Shown piece after piece: positions 45,743-54,737 of a DNA stretch of 64,000 nt. The position numbers and the translations under genes were made by a program. The stretch is from Desulfonatronum lacustre DSM 10312 (lineage in GTDB: Bacteria; Desulfobacterota; Desulfovibrionia; Desulfovibrionales; Desulfonatronaceae): positions 2,823,313 through 2,887,312 of the forward strand of contig NZ_KI912608.1 in the NCBI RefSeq assembly GCF_000519265.1, in the 5' to 3' direction. Numbering within the stretch: the stretch's first letter is position 1; each line of letters begins with the position of its first letter. Under the pieces are notes generated by a model. It saw nothing but the letters and a program-made list of their open reading frames with translations, was not told the origin of the DNA and did not search any database.

Positions 45743-47527
45743 TTAAAGACTCCTGATCCAGTCAAAGCACGCCTTGAGGGCGGGCATCTGTTCTTCAATC
45801 TCGGCCGCACTCATGGCGCGCAGCCGCTGTTCCTGTTCAATAATGGCGTCTTCGCCCTTGTCGTCCGTATTGGTGATCTGCTCGATACAGCCTTGCGGCC
45901 AAACCCACACCCGTGTCGCCTTCAGTGCCTCATGACTGCTTTGGGCGATCGCGCCACCCTCGTCGTCCGCCGCAAAGCAGGCCCAGACATCGGCAGCCAG
46001 CCACCCTGCCTGCTTGTCAGTTTGTGGTAGCCCGTTACCGTTGAGCCTAAATCCATGCTCAGGTTGCAAGCGGGCAAGTACTTGTGTTGCGGCCTGAATG
46101 TCTGACCCGTCGCACTCCAGCAGCCCGCTTCGTCGCGCATTGGTATATGCAAAATCCAGGTCTGCCACAGCGCAGGCTCGAATCCCCATGGCCGCCAGCA
46201 CCAACAACGCCTTGGGTATATCGGCGCAAGACCCCATCGAGACAAATGCGATATGATCTAGCTCCGGTGGCAGCCCGTTTAGCTGCTCGTAGGCCAGCGG
46301 CAGCAAGCGGCGGTCAGTCTTACCCTCGCAGAGCACAACCCGGTCGGCAAAGTAGATCTCGGCCAGATTGCTAAGTTCAAACAAGGTGCGTGACTGGCTC
46401 TCGGCACTTTCGATGGCCTCTTCTACTGCTTGCCGCAAGGGCTTCCGGACTGTTACGCCCTCCCCGGCGGTCTTGCCAACAATCACGGTGTAGGCTGCAT
46501 TGTCGCGGCTGAGCATTAACGGCGAATGTGTGGAGAACACTACTTGAAAACCAGCACTGGAAAGATGCGCCAGTGCCTGCCGCAAGCGCCGCACCCCTTG
46601 CGGATGCAGATAAAGCTCTGGCTCGTCTATCAACAGCAACCGACGTGAAGGGCTGCCATTATCTTCCTTTCGCGTTTCAGCCAGGTAGCGGATCAACGCC
46701 ATTTGAATCGCTCGCTGCGCACCGGTACCCATCTGATCAAAACGCCGCCGGTCACCTGTCAACTTGTCGGTCACATGCAGGTCTCCCGCCTTGAAAAACT
46801 CCTTAACGTCCACCATCTGCAGATCCAGCTCAAGGGCTAAGCCAGGAAAAAAGTGAGCAAGCGCATCAGTGGCGTCGGTATCGAATTGTTGCAAGTGATC
46901 GGATCGTTGGTCCCCGTTCGCTGTCAGGATGCTGCGGATCGTATCCAGTGCTCCATTAAGCTCGGCGTGTGCTTCAAGTAATGGCTCCATGATTTCGTCA
47001 AGCAGGTTCTTGATCGTCGTGCCCGCCTTGGCCTTTCCAAGGTCTTCGCCTATATCGTGCATTGCTTGAACTATCAGCGGTTCAGGCAAGAGAACGGAAA
47101 CCGCCTGCGGGAGCCCTGTGGGGTAGTTTCGCCAACGGTCAGGGTAGTTACGATCCACACATTGCTCAATATCCCAAACTTCCTTTTTGAGTCCCTTCGC
47201 GGACGTGCCCTCTGCTGTTGCCCGAATCCACAATCGGCCACCACGACAATAGGGCTCTATGGCAGTTCGGTGCCTTTGTTCGGAAATGCGACTCAGAACC
47301 TCGTCCGTGATACCGTCAACACACGCGATGACTTCCACTGGCTGACTTGGATCATAATAATCCTGCTTTGAGAGCGCAGTTGGCTTCAGAACCCACCCAA
47401 TAGCTTGCAGAATCGTTGATTTTCCAGTGTTGTTCTGGCCTACCAAAGGGGTATAGCCTTCAAGCGGTAATGAGACTTCACGGCAGGCACGGAAATTTTT
47501 AATTATCAAATGGTTGACACAATGCAT
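45743..47527 (-). CDS. OLD-family ATP-dependent endonuclease (ABC ATPase plus TOPRIM)
   Basis: 594 aa. The N-terminal ABC-type ATPase has Walker A GQNNTGKST (30-38), FDQMGTGAQRAIQMALIRYL as the signature region, Walker B LLLIDEPELYLHP (297-309) and the H-loop STHSP (332-336). The C-terminal TOPRIM nuclease has VVLCEGKTD (E401) and AVADLDF (D456, D458). OLD enzymes degrade DNA and serve in anti-phage systems; class 2 types (GajA) pair with UvrD helicases. No helicase is here; the downstream partner is an HExxH protein. Confidence 0.88.
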   Translation of the reverse strand: MHCVNHLIIKNFRACREVSLPLEGYTPLVGQNNTGKSTILQAIGWVLKPTALSKQDYYDPSQPVEVIACVDGITDEVLSRISEQRHRTAIEPYCRGGRLWIRATAEGTSAKGLKKEVWDIEQCVDRNYPDRWRNYPTGLPQAVSVLLPEPLIVQAMHDIGEDLGKAKAGTTIKNLLDEIMEPLLEAHAELNGALDTIRSILTANGDQRSDHLQQFDTDATDALAHFFPGLALELDLQMVDVKEFFKAGDLHVTDKLTGDRRRFDQMGTGAQRAIQMALIRYLAETRKEDNGSPSRRLLLIDEPELYLHPQGVRRLRQALAHLSSAGFQVVFSTHSPLMLSRDNAAYTVIVGKTAGEGVTVRKPLRQAVEEAIESAESQSRTLFELSNLAEIYFADRVVLCEGKTDRRLLPLAYEQLNGLPPELDHIAFVSMGSCADIPKALLVLAAMGIRACAVADLDFAYTNARRSGLLECDGSDIQAATQVLARLQPEHGFRLNGNGLPQTDKQAGWLAADVWACFAADDEGGAIAQSSHEALKATRVWVWPQGCIEQITNTDDKGEDAIIEQEQRLRAMSAAEIEEQMPALKACFDWIRSL

Positions 47528-48162
47528 TCAGGTTCCTTGATCCCTTTCGGAAGTAGGCGGATATGGATGTGGTAGATATCGTCGTCTATGCTCGGTAAAG
47601 GCCAGTTGTTTGGCCTCCAACCCAGTTATTTTCTGGAGTTATCACAGATTGTGATTGCAAGGCAGCAACCTCCTCTCGTTCAACTCAAATGAAACCTGCG
47701 GAAAATCTGGCAAGTTTTTTTACCGCCTGCTCGAGGGCGCGGGTTTCAGCGCATCCTGGGTTTAGCCAAATTCGAACTGGATTCCCGCCCTCGTGGGAAT
47801 GACTTGTTTTCCATGTCGCCCCGAACCAATCATACCGCGAAGTCTGTCGTCATGCAGACGGGGAGCGCGTTATCCAGTCTGCTATTCTACGAATTAACTA
47901 ATTAGATTCCCGAATGTTACCAATATTGGCTTGTGCCGTAGCCCAGAGCGGCTGCTTTTGCAAGCACTGTGATCATTAGTGTGTACATTGACGCCAGACG
48001 CGTCAGGCGGGGTCAGTGTAATGAAAAGGCCCGATTCCGCAGGCTGTTCAAAAAACCCGATGGAAAGCGCCAAAAGTTATCCGGACACTTCCTGTGTCCG
48101 GCCCTACGGGCTGTGGCTTCGCCACATCAACTTCTGCCTTCCGACTACCGACATCCCATCCG
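47528..48162. other. 635-base intergenic region
   Basis: No gene supported. Visible structures: a TTCCC...GGGAA palindrome of a widespread intergenic type near 47788-47805, a near-palindrome CGCCAGACGCGTCAGGCG at 47991-48008, and hairpins at 48081-48124 near the end of the next gene. The upstream promoter of the OLD gene should lie at the left end. Confidence 0.5.
48081..48101 (-). terminator. Possible terminator after the ClpP-like gene
   Basis: CCGGACAC / GTGTCCGG with a five-base loop. On the minus strand it is followed by ATAACTTTT, a weak U-tract. A second small hairpin with a TTCG loop (GTGGC/GCCAC, 48112-48124) lies between it and the gene. Confidence 0.4.
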
Positions 48163-48948
48163 TCACCTGATCGTCCGGCTTCTTTCTTCTGAATTTGTCA
48201 GCCGGACAAATTCAACACTTTTCCCCAGGCGCCGATACGGTTCCAGATCCATAAGCTCGTAATCATCCGGAGCCAGCACATCCCGCACGCCAAACTTTGC
48301 CATGTCTTCAACGGAAAGCAGAAAAAAACTCCAGACACCGTACTCCTCGTTCCCCACTCGGCAGATGTACTCGTCGACGCCGATTTTTTCAAAAAAACGA
48401 GCTTGATTGGCCTTGCTGTTCTCCATGTATTCGCGCGTCTGTTGGATGGTTTGCGCGAGCAGAGCTTCCAGGTCAAATTTGTTTTTCGCCTGTTCATCAA
48501 GTTGATCGTAGGCTTGGATTATCTCTGCCCGCACATCCGCTTCGGACATTCCTTCCTTCTGCAACGCATTGCCATGCCACCCCACAATGGCGTTCGCGCG
48601 GATGATTTTGCGCCGCCCTGCCGTGAAGACGTAATTGGCGCAGGACGACATACACATCTTCTCGACCACGACATCCGCCTGATTGTCGAAGACCCACTCT
48701 CCCAGCCGCATGCCCGCATTGATTTCGCCGCCCCCGGAAGCGATGACCAGCGTCTCCACCACGCGCCCTTCGACCGAATCCAAAAATTTGGCCACATTCA
48801 GGTCGGTAATACTGCCGACAAAGGTCGCTGTCGTCCCTTCCAAGCTCATAGAGGCTTCTTCCGCGGAAGGATCGTAAACCGATCGCCCGAAAACCTGGGT
48901 CTGACTGAGCGCGAATAAAACCAAGGACATCATCAAAATATTTCTCAT
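48163..48948 (-). CDS. Periplasmic ClpP/crotonase-fold protein (COG3904-like)
   Basis: 261 aa with a signal peptide (MRNILMMSLVLFALSQTQVFG). The core IASGGGEINAGMRLGEWV, then MCMSSCANYVF and KIIRANAIVGWHG follow the ClpP/SppA pattern: a glycine-rich oxyanion strand, a serine in CMSSC at the nucleophile position, and a histidine. The two cysteines around the serine are also seen in this periplasmic family. Substrate and role unknown. It stands alone between the OLD island and HipBA. Confidence 0.75.
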   Translation of the reverse strand: MRNILMMSLVLFALSQTQVFGRSVYDPSAEEASMSLEGTTATFVGSITDLNVAKFLDSVEGRVVETLVIASGGGEINAGMRLGEWVFDNQADVVVEKMCMSSCANYVFTAGRRKIIRANAIVGWHGNALQKEGMSEADVRAEIIQAYDQLDEQAKNKFDLEALLAQTIQQTREYMENSKANQARFFEKIGVDEYICRVGNEEYGVWSFFLLSVEDMAKFGVRDVLAPDDYELMDLEPYRRLGKSVEFVRLTNSEERSRTIR

Positions 48949-49057
48949 GGTTCACATTCCTTCATGGGTTCAGATCTTTTGCTTGGCTGCCGCCGATTGG
49001 AAGATGACTGATGCCGTGGCTCGCCCGCTGACTTGGGTCTCGACTTCCCTGACTCAG

Positions 49058-49199
49058 ACTTTTTTCGCCGAATCGTCAACACGAAAAAACCACCGTCAAT
49101 TCTGATTTCAGGTTCCGGAAGCCCTGCCTTCCCGCATCGCCGAATCATGTCGCGGATACCGGTTCCCATGCGTTCAACCCAAGTTGGCTGGGGCAAGTT
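49058..49199 (-). pseudogene. C-terminal fragment of an AlbA/RecG-like regulator
   Basis: An open frame reads LPQPTWVERMGTGIRDMIRR and on through LPEPEIRIDGGFFVLTIRR. This is the typical tail of divergent AAA_4/RecG-like transcriptional regulators, whose remaining 300-400 residues are missing. The match begins just past the hipA stop codon, so hipA sits where the rest of the gene would be. The frame runs on to a stop at 48945 through a low-complexity basic tail. Confidence 0.65.
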
Positions 49200-49203
49200 T
49201 GCG

Positions 49204-50529
49204 TCAGCCCTGCCCGTGCGGAGTGTTGCGGACGTCTTCGGCAAGCTCGCGGATCCAGGAGCGCGATCCGCGTAGGTCTTCGAAGGCAAAAGGGTTCAGG
49301 AACTGGCGGCCCCACATCATTTTTTCATCCATCACGCCGCAGCCCGCCTCGTCGCACACAGTCCGCCAATGGCTGCCGATGGCTTTGATCTGCCCTCCGA
49401 TCAGATTACAGGCACTGGCCTCGGACAGCAGAAAAAGGTGCGCGGCATCCAGACAGAGGGAGAGCTTGCTCAGCCGTTGGTTGCCCTGGATGAGCATGGC
49501 TTGGGAAGCTTCCTGGACCGTCCGGCCTTGAGGACAGATGTCGTAGGCCGGGGTGAGGGTAAGCATCCGGCCATCCCAGAAGGCTGAATGGTTGCGGGCG
49601 TGGTCGTCGGTATTGCCGACCAGGATGTTGAAGGTCAGTCGGCCGAAGAGTTCGCGCAAGGTTGCCGAGGCGTTCGTAAAACGGTGTCGGATCAGTTCGG
49701 CGAATTGCTCATAGGAGGCATACCGGGCCATCATCTCATCCAGTTCGAGCATGGTCAGGGCCGTGACCATGGCTTTGCGCCGCCAGCCGTCGGGGCCAAA
49801 GTCCCGGTCAAAGCGATCAATGAGCAGGACGTCCTTGTTCGCGGCCCGGGTCATGCGCACCGCCGCGACGTCCAATCCGCAAAAACGGGCCAGGCGCATG
49901 GCGATGAACTCGGCCTTGAGCACGGCGTAGAGGTCCGTGGAAGAGGCGAACTTGGCGATGCGTTTTGCGTCCGCATCTTCCACCAGAGCCTTGGGACGCG
50001 CTCCGCCGATGGACGTGCCGTGGTGCAGGGCCTGGTCAAGGTCCGGGGTGAGGGCGAGGCCTTTTTCCACGCGTTCGGCAGCTTCCAGAAGTTCCTCCAG
50101 GGAAACCGTTCCGGAGGATCGAGGTTCAAACAACGTGGCCGAATGTTGAAAATCCAGCGCACCGATTCGGTCGGAGCCGGAATGCAGCAGATAGGTCAGT
50201 TCATCCGCCTGTCCGGTATCCGTGGTCGTGCCGGACATCCCGAACAATCGCCCGAGAGTGACCTTTCGCCCCCAGGCGTCCGGTGAGGCGTCACGGATGC
50301 AGCCGGGCATGCGCATGCCCGGACGCGGCGACAAGCGACCGGATTGCAGGGACAGTTCCGGGGCGTAGAGAGAGATGGCATTTTCGCGAGCCAGGTAGCT
50401 CCGTCCGTAATTGAAGACCAGGGTTTCGCCCTGGACGCCGAGCCGTCCGGCGACCACGGGTTCCGTCTCGTCTGGAAGCCAGGTCCAGACAAAAGCTTCC
50501 GTGAACGTGCCGTGCCTAGAAATCGTCAT
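49204..50529 (-). CDS. hipA: HipA-family kinase toxin
   Basis: 441 aa from the ATG at 50529, 14 bases inside the end of the antitoxin gene. Kinase features: the glycine-rich loop SIGGARPKALV, LLIDRFDRD, the catalytic NILVGNTDDHARNHSAFW and YDICPQ in place of a DFG-like motif. E. coli HipA phosphorylates glutamyl-tRNA synthetase; the target here is not known. The protein looks complete. Its C-terminus abuts a remnant of another gene. Confidence 0.9.
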   Translation of the reverse strand: MTISRHGTFTEAFVWTWLPDETEPVVAGRLGVQGETLVFNYGRSYLARENAISLYAPELSLQSGRLSPRPGMRMPGCIRDASPDAWGRKVTLGRLFGMSGTTTDTGQADELTYLLHSGSDRIGALDFQHSATLFEPRSSGTVSLEELLEAAERVEKGLALTPDLDQALHHGTSIGGARPKALVEDADAKRIAKFASSTDLYAVLKAEFIAMRLARFCGLDVAAVRMTRAANKDVLLIDRFDRDFGPDGWRRKAMVTALTMLELDEMMARYASYEQFAELIRHRFTNASATLRELFGRLTFNILVGNTDDHARNHSAFWDGRMLTLTPAYDICPQGRTVQEASQAMLIQGNQRLSKLSLCLDAAHLFLLSEASACNLIGGQIKAIGSHWRTVCDEAGCGVMDEKMMWGRQFLNPFAFEDLRGSRSWIRELAEDVRNTPHGQG

Positions 50530-50866
50530 GGACGTCACCTGACCCCAGGCGCACGGATTGTGGCAAGAGCGCGATCCTGGCCTCGATGTGCTCCCGCAGG
50601 TCATGCGGCGATTGGGACGTGTTCGCGAACAGGGGGACGCCGACCAAAGCCGCGACCTCGAACACGAGACCAATTTCACACTTCATGTCCCCGGATTCGA
50701 TCTTGCGCAGCGTGGTCCGGGAGATCCCGGCCCGGTCCGCCAAATCCTTGGTCGGCATCCTGCGTTCAATCCGGTGCAGGCGGATCAGCCGCCCCAGGAG
50801 GCTCGCGGCTTCCTTACTATACAGCGAATAGGCCCTTGGAATCCGTCGCGTGCCTTGCGTGACCAT
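50516..50866 (-). CDS. hipB: HipB-like XRE antitoxin
   Basis: 116 aa. The helix-turn-helix is seen in MPTKDLADRAGISRTTLRKIE (about residues 37-57), followed by a C-terminal segment with FEVAALVGVPLF. It overlaps hipA by 14 bases, giving the antitoxin-first order of hipBA modules. It should bind HipA and repress the operon. AATCATTCTAATGATC, a near-palindromic AT-rich site just upstream (50889-50904), could be its operator. Confidence 0.88.
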   Translation of the reverse strand: MVTQGTRRIPRAYSLYSKEAASLLGRLIRLHRIERRMPTKDLADRAGISRTTLRKIESGDMKCEIGLVFEVAALVGVPLFANTSQSPHDLREHIEARIALLPQSVRLGSGDVHDDF

Positions 50867-50967
50867 TATACTGTCCTTAAAGTTGATTCAAGATCATTCT
50901 AATGATCACTACCTGGGGCACTGCGTCCTGTCAAACCACGGCGCAATGGGGCGTGGCCTGCCCGGGC

Positions 50968-52479
50968 TCATTCCACCCAATTATACGTCCGTTCCACGGC
51001 TTTCAACCAGCCTTTATACCCGGCCTCGCGGTCCGTCGCCGACATCCCGGGCTCCCAGACCTTGTCCACGGACCAGTTCCGGCACAGCTCCTCCTTGCTC
51101 TGCCAGTAGCCCACGGCCAGTCCGGCGGCGTAGGCCGCGCCCAGGCAGGTGGTTTCCGTGACCATGGGCCTGATCACCGGGACGTCCAGGACGTCGGCCT
51201 GGAACTGCATGAGCTGCTCGTTGGCGACCATGCCGCCGTCCACCTTGAGCTTTTTCAGGTCCACCCCGGAATCCTTGTTCATGGCCTGGACGATGTCCTT
51301 GGTCTGGTAGGCGCAGGCTTCGAGCACGGCCCGGGCCAGGTGATACTTGTTCACGTAGCGGGTCAGGCCGACGATCGCACCCCGGGCGTCGGGCCGCCAA
51401 TAGGGCGCGAACAGGCCGGAAAAGGCCGGGACGATGTACACCCCGCCGTTGTCCACGGCGTGCTTGGCCAGGCGTTCGATATCCCGGGCCTGCTCGATCA
51501 ACCCCAGATTGTCCCGGAACCACTGGACCAGCGACCCGGCCACGGCAATGGACCCTTCCAGGCAGTACACCGGCTTCTCCGCGCCGATCTGGTAGGCCAG
51601 GGTCGTCACCAGGCCGTGCTGGGAGGGCACGGGGGTCTGTCCGGTGTTCAGCAGCAGGAAGCACCCCGTGCCGTAGGTGTTCTTGGCCTCGCCCACTTCA
51701 AAGCAGGCCTGCCCCACCAGGGCGGCCTGCTGATCTCCCAGGGCCCCGCAGACCGGCACCCTGTCCCCCAACGGCCCGTCTTCCATGGTCGGCCCCCAGG
51801 ACTCGGCCGCGCTGCTGGGCACGATCCGGGGCAGGCCCTGGCGGGGAATGCCCAGGACGGACAGGATTTCGTCGTCCCATTCCAGGGTGGCCAGGTCCAT
51901 GAGCATGGTCCGGGAGGCATTGGTCACGTCGGTGACGTGCGCCCCTCCCATGGGCCCCCCGGTCAGCCACCAGATGATCCAGGTCTCCATGGTTCCGAAC
52001 ATGATCCGATCCCGATCCACGGCCTCGCGGGCCTCGGGAACGTTGTCCAGGATCCACTTGATCTTCGGGCCGCTGAAATACGTGGCCACGGGCAAACCGG
52101 TCCTGCTCCGAAACCGGTCCACGCCGCCGTCCGCGGAGAGTTCCTTGCAGATCTCGTGCGACCTGGTGCACTGCCAGACAATGGCGTTGTAAAACGGCTC
52201 ACCGGTTCGTCGGTCCCAGGCCACCACGGTTTCGCGTTGATTGGTGATGCCCAGGCCAGCCAGGTCCCTGCCCCGGATTCCGGCCTTGCGCAGCGCCCCG
52301 GCGATCACGTCCTGGGTGTTGGTCCAGATCTCCAGGGGATCATGCTCCACCCATCCCGGTTTGGGGAAGATCTGGGCGTGCTCCTTCTGATCCATGGCCA
52401 CGATTTCCCCATTCCTGTTGAAAATGATGAACCTGGATGACGTGGTCCCCTGGTCCACGGCGCCGATATACTTGCTCAT
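50968..52479 (-). CDS. glpK: Glycerol kinase
   Basis: 503 aa from the ATG at 52479, with AGAGGAG upstream. Standard FGGY kinase: N-terminal [42 protein letters not shown] and [20 protein letters not shown] near the end. It phosphorylates glycerol to glycerol 3-phosphate, the substrate of GlpAB encoded 15 kb away on the same strand. No glpF is adjacent. Transcribed alone between hipBA and a strong terminator. Confidence 0.96.
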   Translation of the reverse strand: MSKYIGAVDQGTTSSRFIIFNRNGEIVAMDQKEHAQIFPKPGWVEHDPLEIWTNTQDVIAGALRKAGIRGRDLAGLGITNQRETVVAWDRRTGEPFYNAIVWQCTRSHEICKELSADGGVDRFRSRTGLPVATYFSGPKIKWILDNVPEAREAVDRDRIMFGTMETWIIWWLTGGPMGGAHVTDVTNASRTMLMDLATLEWDDEILSVLGIPRQGLPRIVPSSAAESWGPTMEDGPLGDRVPVCGALGDQQAALVGQACFEVGEAKNTYGTGCFLLLNTGQTPVPSQHGLVTTLAYQIGAEKPVYCLEGSIAVAGSLVQWFRDNLGLIEQARDIERLAKHAVDNGGVYIVPAFSGLFAPYWRPDARGAIVGLTRYVNKYHLARAVLEACAYQTKDIVQAMNKDSGVDLKKLKVDGGMVANEQLMQFQADVLDVPVIRPMVTETTCLGAAYAAGLAVGYWQSKEELCRNWSVDKVWEPGMSATDREAGYKGWLKAVERTYNWVE

Positions 52480-52589
52480 TGCGGACTCCTCTTGCCGATG
52501 GCGGTGTTTGCTGTCACTGGTTGCCATTCGGAACTCATTTCTGGCGCGAAGGCCGCGTGCGCCAGACGCACCGACAACCAGGCAGTAAC

Positions 52590-52627
52590 AATAAAGGGGC
52601 CGGGAGAATTCTCCCGGCCCCTTTATT
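52590..52627. terminator. Bidirectional terminator, 38-bp perfect palindrome
   Basis: AATAAAGGGGCCGGGAGAA followed directly by its reverse complement, with A- and T-rich flanks on both sides. It separates the coiled-coil gene (minus strand, ends 52765) from glpK. Confidence 0.85.
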
Positions 52628-52683
52628 TTACTATCAAAATTCGGGCTATGCAGACCGGCTGGTTCGACGACTCAGACGCTCCG

Positions 52684-52760
52684 CAAGGTGGAGTTGGGTT
52701 CGATCACCGACCCGGCCTGTTGCGGGCCATAGGCCGAAACAACGGAGACGACCATCTCGT
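52684..52760 (-). pseudogene. Fragment of an FKBP-type isomerase gene
   Basis: On the minus strand this encodes SAYGPQQAGSVIEPNSTL, nearly identical to LAYGPQQAGPVIEPNSTL in the intact FKBP gene at 53494-54273. At DNA level the match is over about 75 bases. It lies just after the stop of the coiled-coil gene, so it is a relic of a duplication of the FKBP 3' end. Confidence 0.75.
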
Positions 52761-52764
52761 TTTC

Positions 52765-53244
52765 TTACGCAGCCCGTTGGTATTCGTACTTATTCATGCG
52801 CATTTCCAGGGTTTGCACCTGCTGCCGCAACACCGCATGCTCCGTTCTGCCGACGATGACTTGTTGCAAACCGTCGATCCGCTTGTTGGTTTCGTCCATG
52901 CGCAGCGTCAGATCGGTGCGGACCTGGTCGATACGTTCGGTCAATTCGGTGCGAACCATGTCGATACGTTCGGTAAGATCGGTGCGGACCATGTCTATAC
53001 GTTCGGTCAGATCGGTGCGAACCATGTCGATACGCCCGGTCAATTCGGTGCGGACCTGGTCGATGCGTTTGTTGGTGTCATCAATACGCCGGCTCTGGTC
53101 GACCAAGACCTGGAACATGTCGTCCAGGCGTTTATTGGTCATATCCATTTTTGATCGGAGTTCGGCGTTTTCCAGATGAATTTTTTCCAGTTCCGGAACG
53201 ATCCATTCCTTGATCAATGAACGGAGGGCTTCTTTGACTTCCAT
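52765..53244 (-). CDS. Coiled-coil protein with five 11-residue repeats
   Basis: 159 aa from the ATG at 53244, with GAGGT upstream. It is fully helical and charged. The middle (about residues 60-114) consists of five units of RIDMVRTDLTE type (variants Q for M, E for D, G or L at the end), giving an 11-residue hendecad coiled coil; upstream TNKRLDD and downstream RMDETNKRIDG continue the pattern. No membrane span or signal. The family is not known to me; a structural or oligomerisation role is a guess. It ends next to an FKBP gene fragment. Confidence 0.7.
   Translation of the reverse strand: MEVKEALRSLIKEWIVPELEKIHLENAELRSKMDMTNKRLDDMFQVLVDQSRRIDDTNKRIDQVRTELTGRIDMVRTDLTERIDMVRTDLTERIDMVRTELTERIDQVRTDLTLRMDETNKRIDGLQQVIVGRTEHAVLRQQVQTLEMRMNKYEYQRAA
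52903..53067 (-). repeat. 33-base tandem repeat, five units
   Basis: Five in-frame 33-base units inside the coiled-coil gene, differing at few positions. Some neighbouring units are almost identical at DNA level, so the copy number may vary by slippage. Confidence 0.85.
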
Positions 53245-53436
53245 GGCTGACCTCGCTTGAAGAGCTTGGTGAGGGAAAGAGTCACGATCGCCGACGAATG
53301 GCCTGGGCAAACGGCGGGGTGGCGCTTCCCCTCAGGACGGCTCCAGGGAAAATGCTCGATAATCACACAGCACGAACTGTTGAGAATTCCCCGCGCCATG
53401 TCAAGGGTCTTCTTTCCAAGGCCCCGTGCTCCAGAA

Positions 53437-53470
53437 ACAAAGCCCCCGCCATGCATGGCGGGGGCTTTGT
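53437..53470 (-). terminator. Rho-independent terminator after the FKBP gene
   Basis: ACAAAGCCCCCGCC and its exact complement flank ATGCAT, a 34-base palindrome. On the minus strand TTTGTTTC follows. It lies 23 bases after the FKBP stop. Confidence 0.85.
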
Positions 53471-53493
53471 CGTTTTCAGCACGAGGAGAGCGT

Positions 53494-54273
53494 CTACTCC
53501 GCGCCCTGCTCTTGTTCGGAAGCTTCGGCCCGGATGACGTCCAGCAATTCGATCTCAAAGACCAGGGTGGAGTTGGGCTCGATCACTGGTCCGGCTTGTT
53601 GCGGGCCATAGGCCAGATCAGCGGGGATGACCACTTCCCATTTCGCGCCCTGGGGCATGAGCTGCAGGATTTCGGTCCAGCCGGGAATCACGCCCTGCAA
53701 GGGGAAGGTGGCCGGTTCGCCGCGGTCCACGGAACTGTCGAACACCGTTCCGTCCACCAGAGTACCGGTATAGTGCACCGTGACGATGTCCTCGGCCAGC
53801 GGGGTTTCTCCTTCGCCGTCCGCGATTACCTGGTACAGGATTCCGCTGTCCGTGGCCTGGACCCCGTCCCGCTCCCGGAACTCGGCCATGAAAGCCTCGC
53901 CCTTGGCGATGTTTTCCTCGGATTGCTTTTGAACCATCTCCATCTGCTTTTGCATCAGTTCCTGCTGCAAGGTCATCAGCACCTGCTGCTGCTCTTCCTG
54001 GGTCATCAGCGGTTCCCCGCCCAAACCCAATCCGTCGCGCAGTCCCTGGGCCAGCGCGTCCACGTCCACCTCAAGCTCGCCCATGGCGATATTGGTCCCG
54101 ATATCCAGACCAATGGCGTAACTGGTCTTTTGGACCTGTGTATCCAGGCTCCGCACCGCGGTGGGTTCGGAAGCGGTCTGGGGCGCAGAAGCCTGTTGCT
54201 GGCCGCAGCCCAGGATGACCAGAGTCAAACCAACACCAAGACAAGACGCGATTGTCGTTTTTCGGAAGCTCAT
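53494..54273 (-). CDS. FKBP-type peptidyl-prolyl isomerase lipoprotein (FkpA-like)
   Basis: 259 aa from the ATG at 54273 with AAGGAG upstream. A lipoprotein signal ends LTLVILGC, so it is probably envelope-anchored. A helical dimerisation domain (about 45-135, Gln/Met-rich) precedes the FKBP domain with VTVHYTGTLVDGTVFDSS, FPLQGVIPGWTE and LAYGPQ, the usual active-site strands. It assists proline isomerisation in periplasmic protein folding. A promoter is visible at 54316-54344. Confidence 0.92.
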   Translation of the reverse strand: MSFRKTTIASCLGVGLTLVILGCGQQQASAPQTASEPTAVRSLDTQVQKTSYAIGLDIGTNIAMGELEVDVDALAQGLRDGLGLGGEPLMTQEEQQQVLMTLQQELMQKQMEMVQKQSEENIAKGEAFMAEFRERDGVQATDSGILYQVIADGEGETPLAEDIVTVHYTGTLVDGTVFDSSVDRGEPATFPLQGVIPGWTEILQLMPQGAKWEVVIPADLAYGPQQAGPVIEPNSTLVFEIELLDVIRAEASEQEQGAE

Positions 54274-54315
54274 GCAATCTCCTTGAATCAAAAGAAAGTT
54301 TAATGTTAAAATGCC

Positions 54316-54344
54316 AGTATAGGATAGCCGTTCCTGCTTGTCCA
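54316..54344 (-). promoter_or_regulatory. Sigma-70-type promoter of the FKBP gene
   Basis: On the minus strand, TGGACA (54344-54339), a 17-base spacer and TATACT (54321-54316) differ from consensus at one position each. The -10 ends 43 bases before the FKBP ATG. The rest of 54345-54737 shows no gene. Confidence 0.6.
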
Positions 54345-54737
54345 TGAGACATCCATGAACTGAAGCGGGAAGCCGGCGGGGTTCCTTGGTGGCGCAACCA
54401 TCGCCGACACCCTTCAAAATACGGCAATTATTGCAATAAACTAAGGCTTTCCTTGCAAATTCCATTGACAGCGCTGTTTTGTTCATGGCATTGGCTTCTT
54501 TGTTCCATTCAAGGATTCGATCTCTGGTCGAGGCGATTCCTTATCGGGAGCCGCTTTTACCGAAACGTCATTTCAGGGTCCATGGTCAACCTAAACGAGG
54601 CTTGATTTGGTCATGCCCCTCGACGTTCGCCCGACGTTCGCCCATGTCCGGAAGGTCCTCGGGAACTGTTTTTTTGCTGTATTATTCGACTCTGTTCGGT
54701 TCAAAACCCCCAATCAACATCAACGTGGAGGAATGCA

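Noticed and set aside
52903-53067. Regular 33-base repeats that could be taken for a CRISPR array.
   Set aside because: Units are contiguous without spacers and encode a clean coiled coil in frame.
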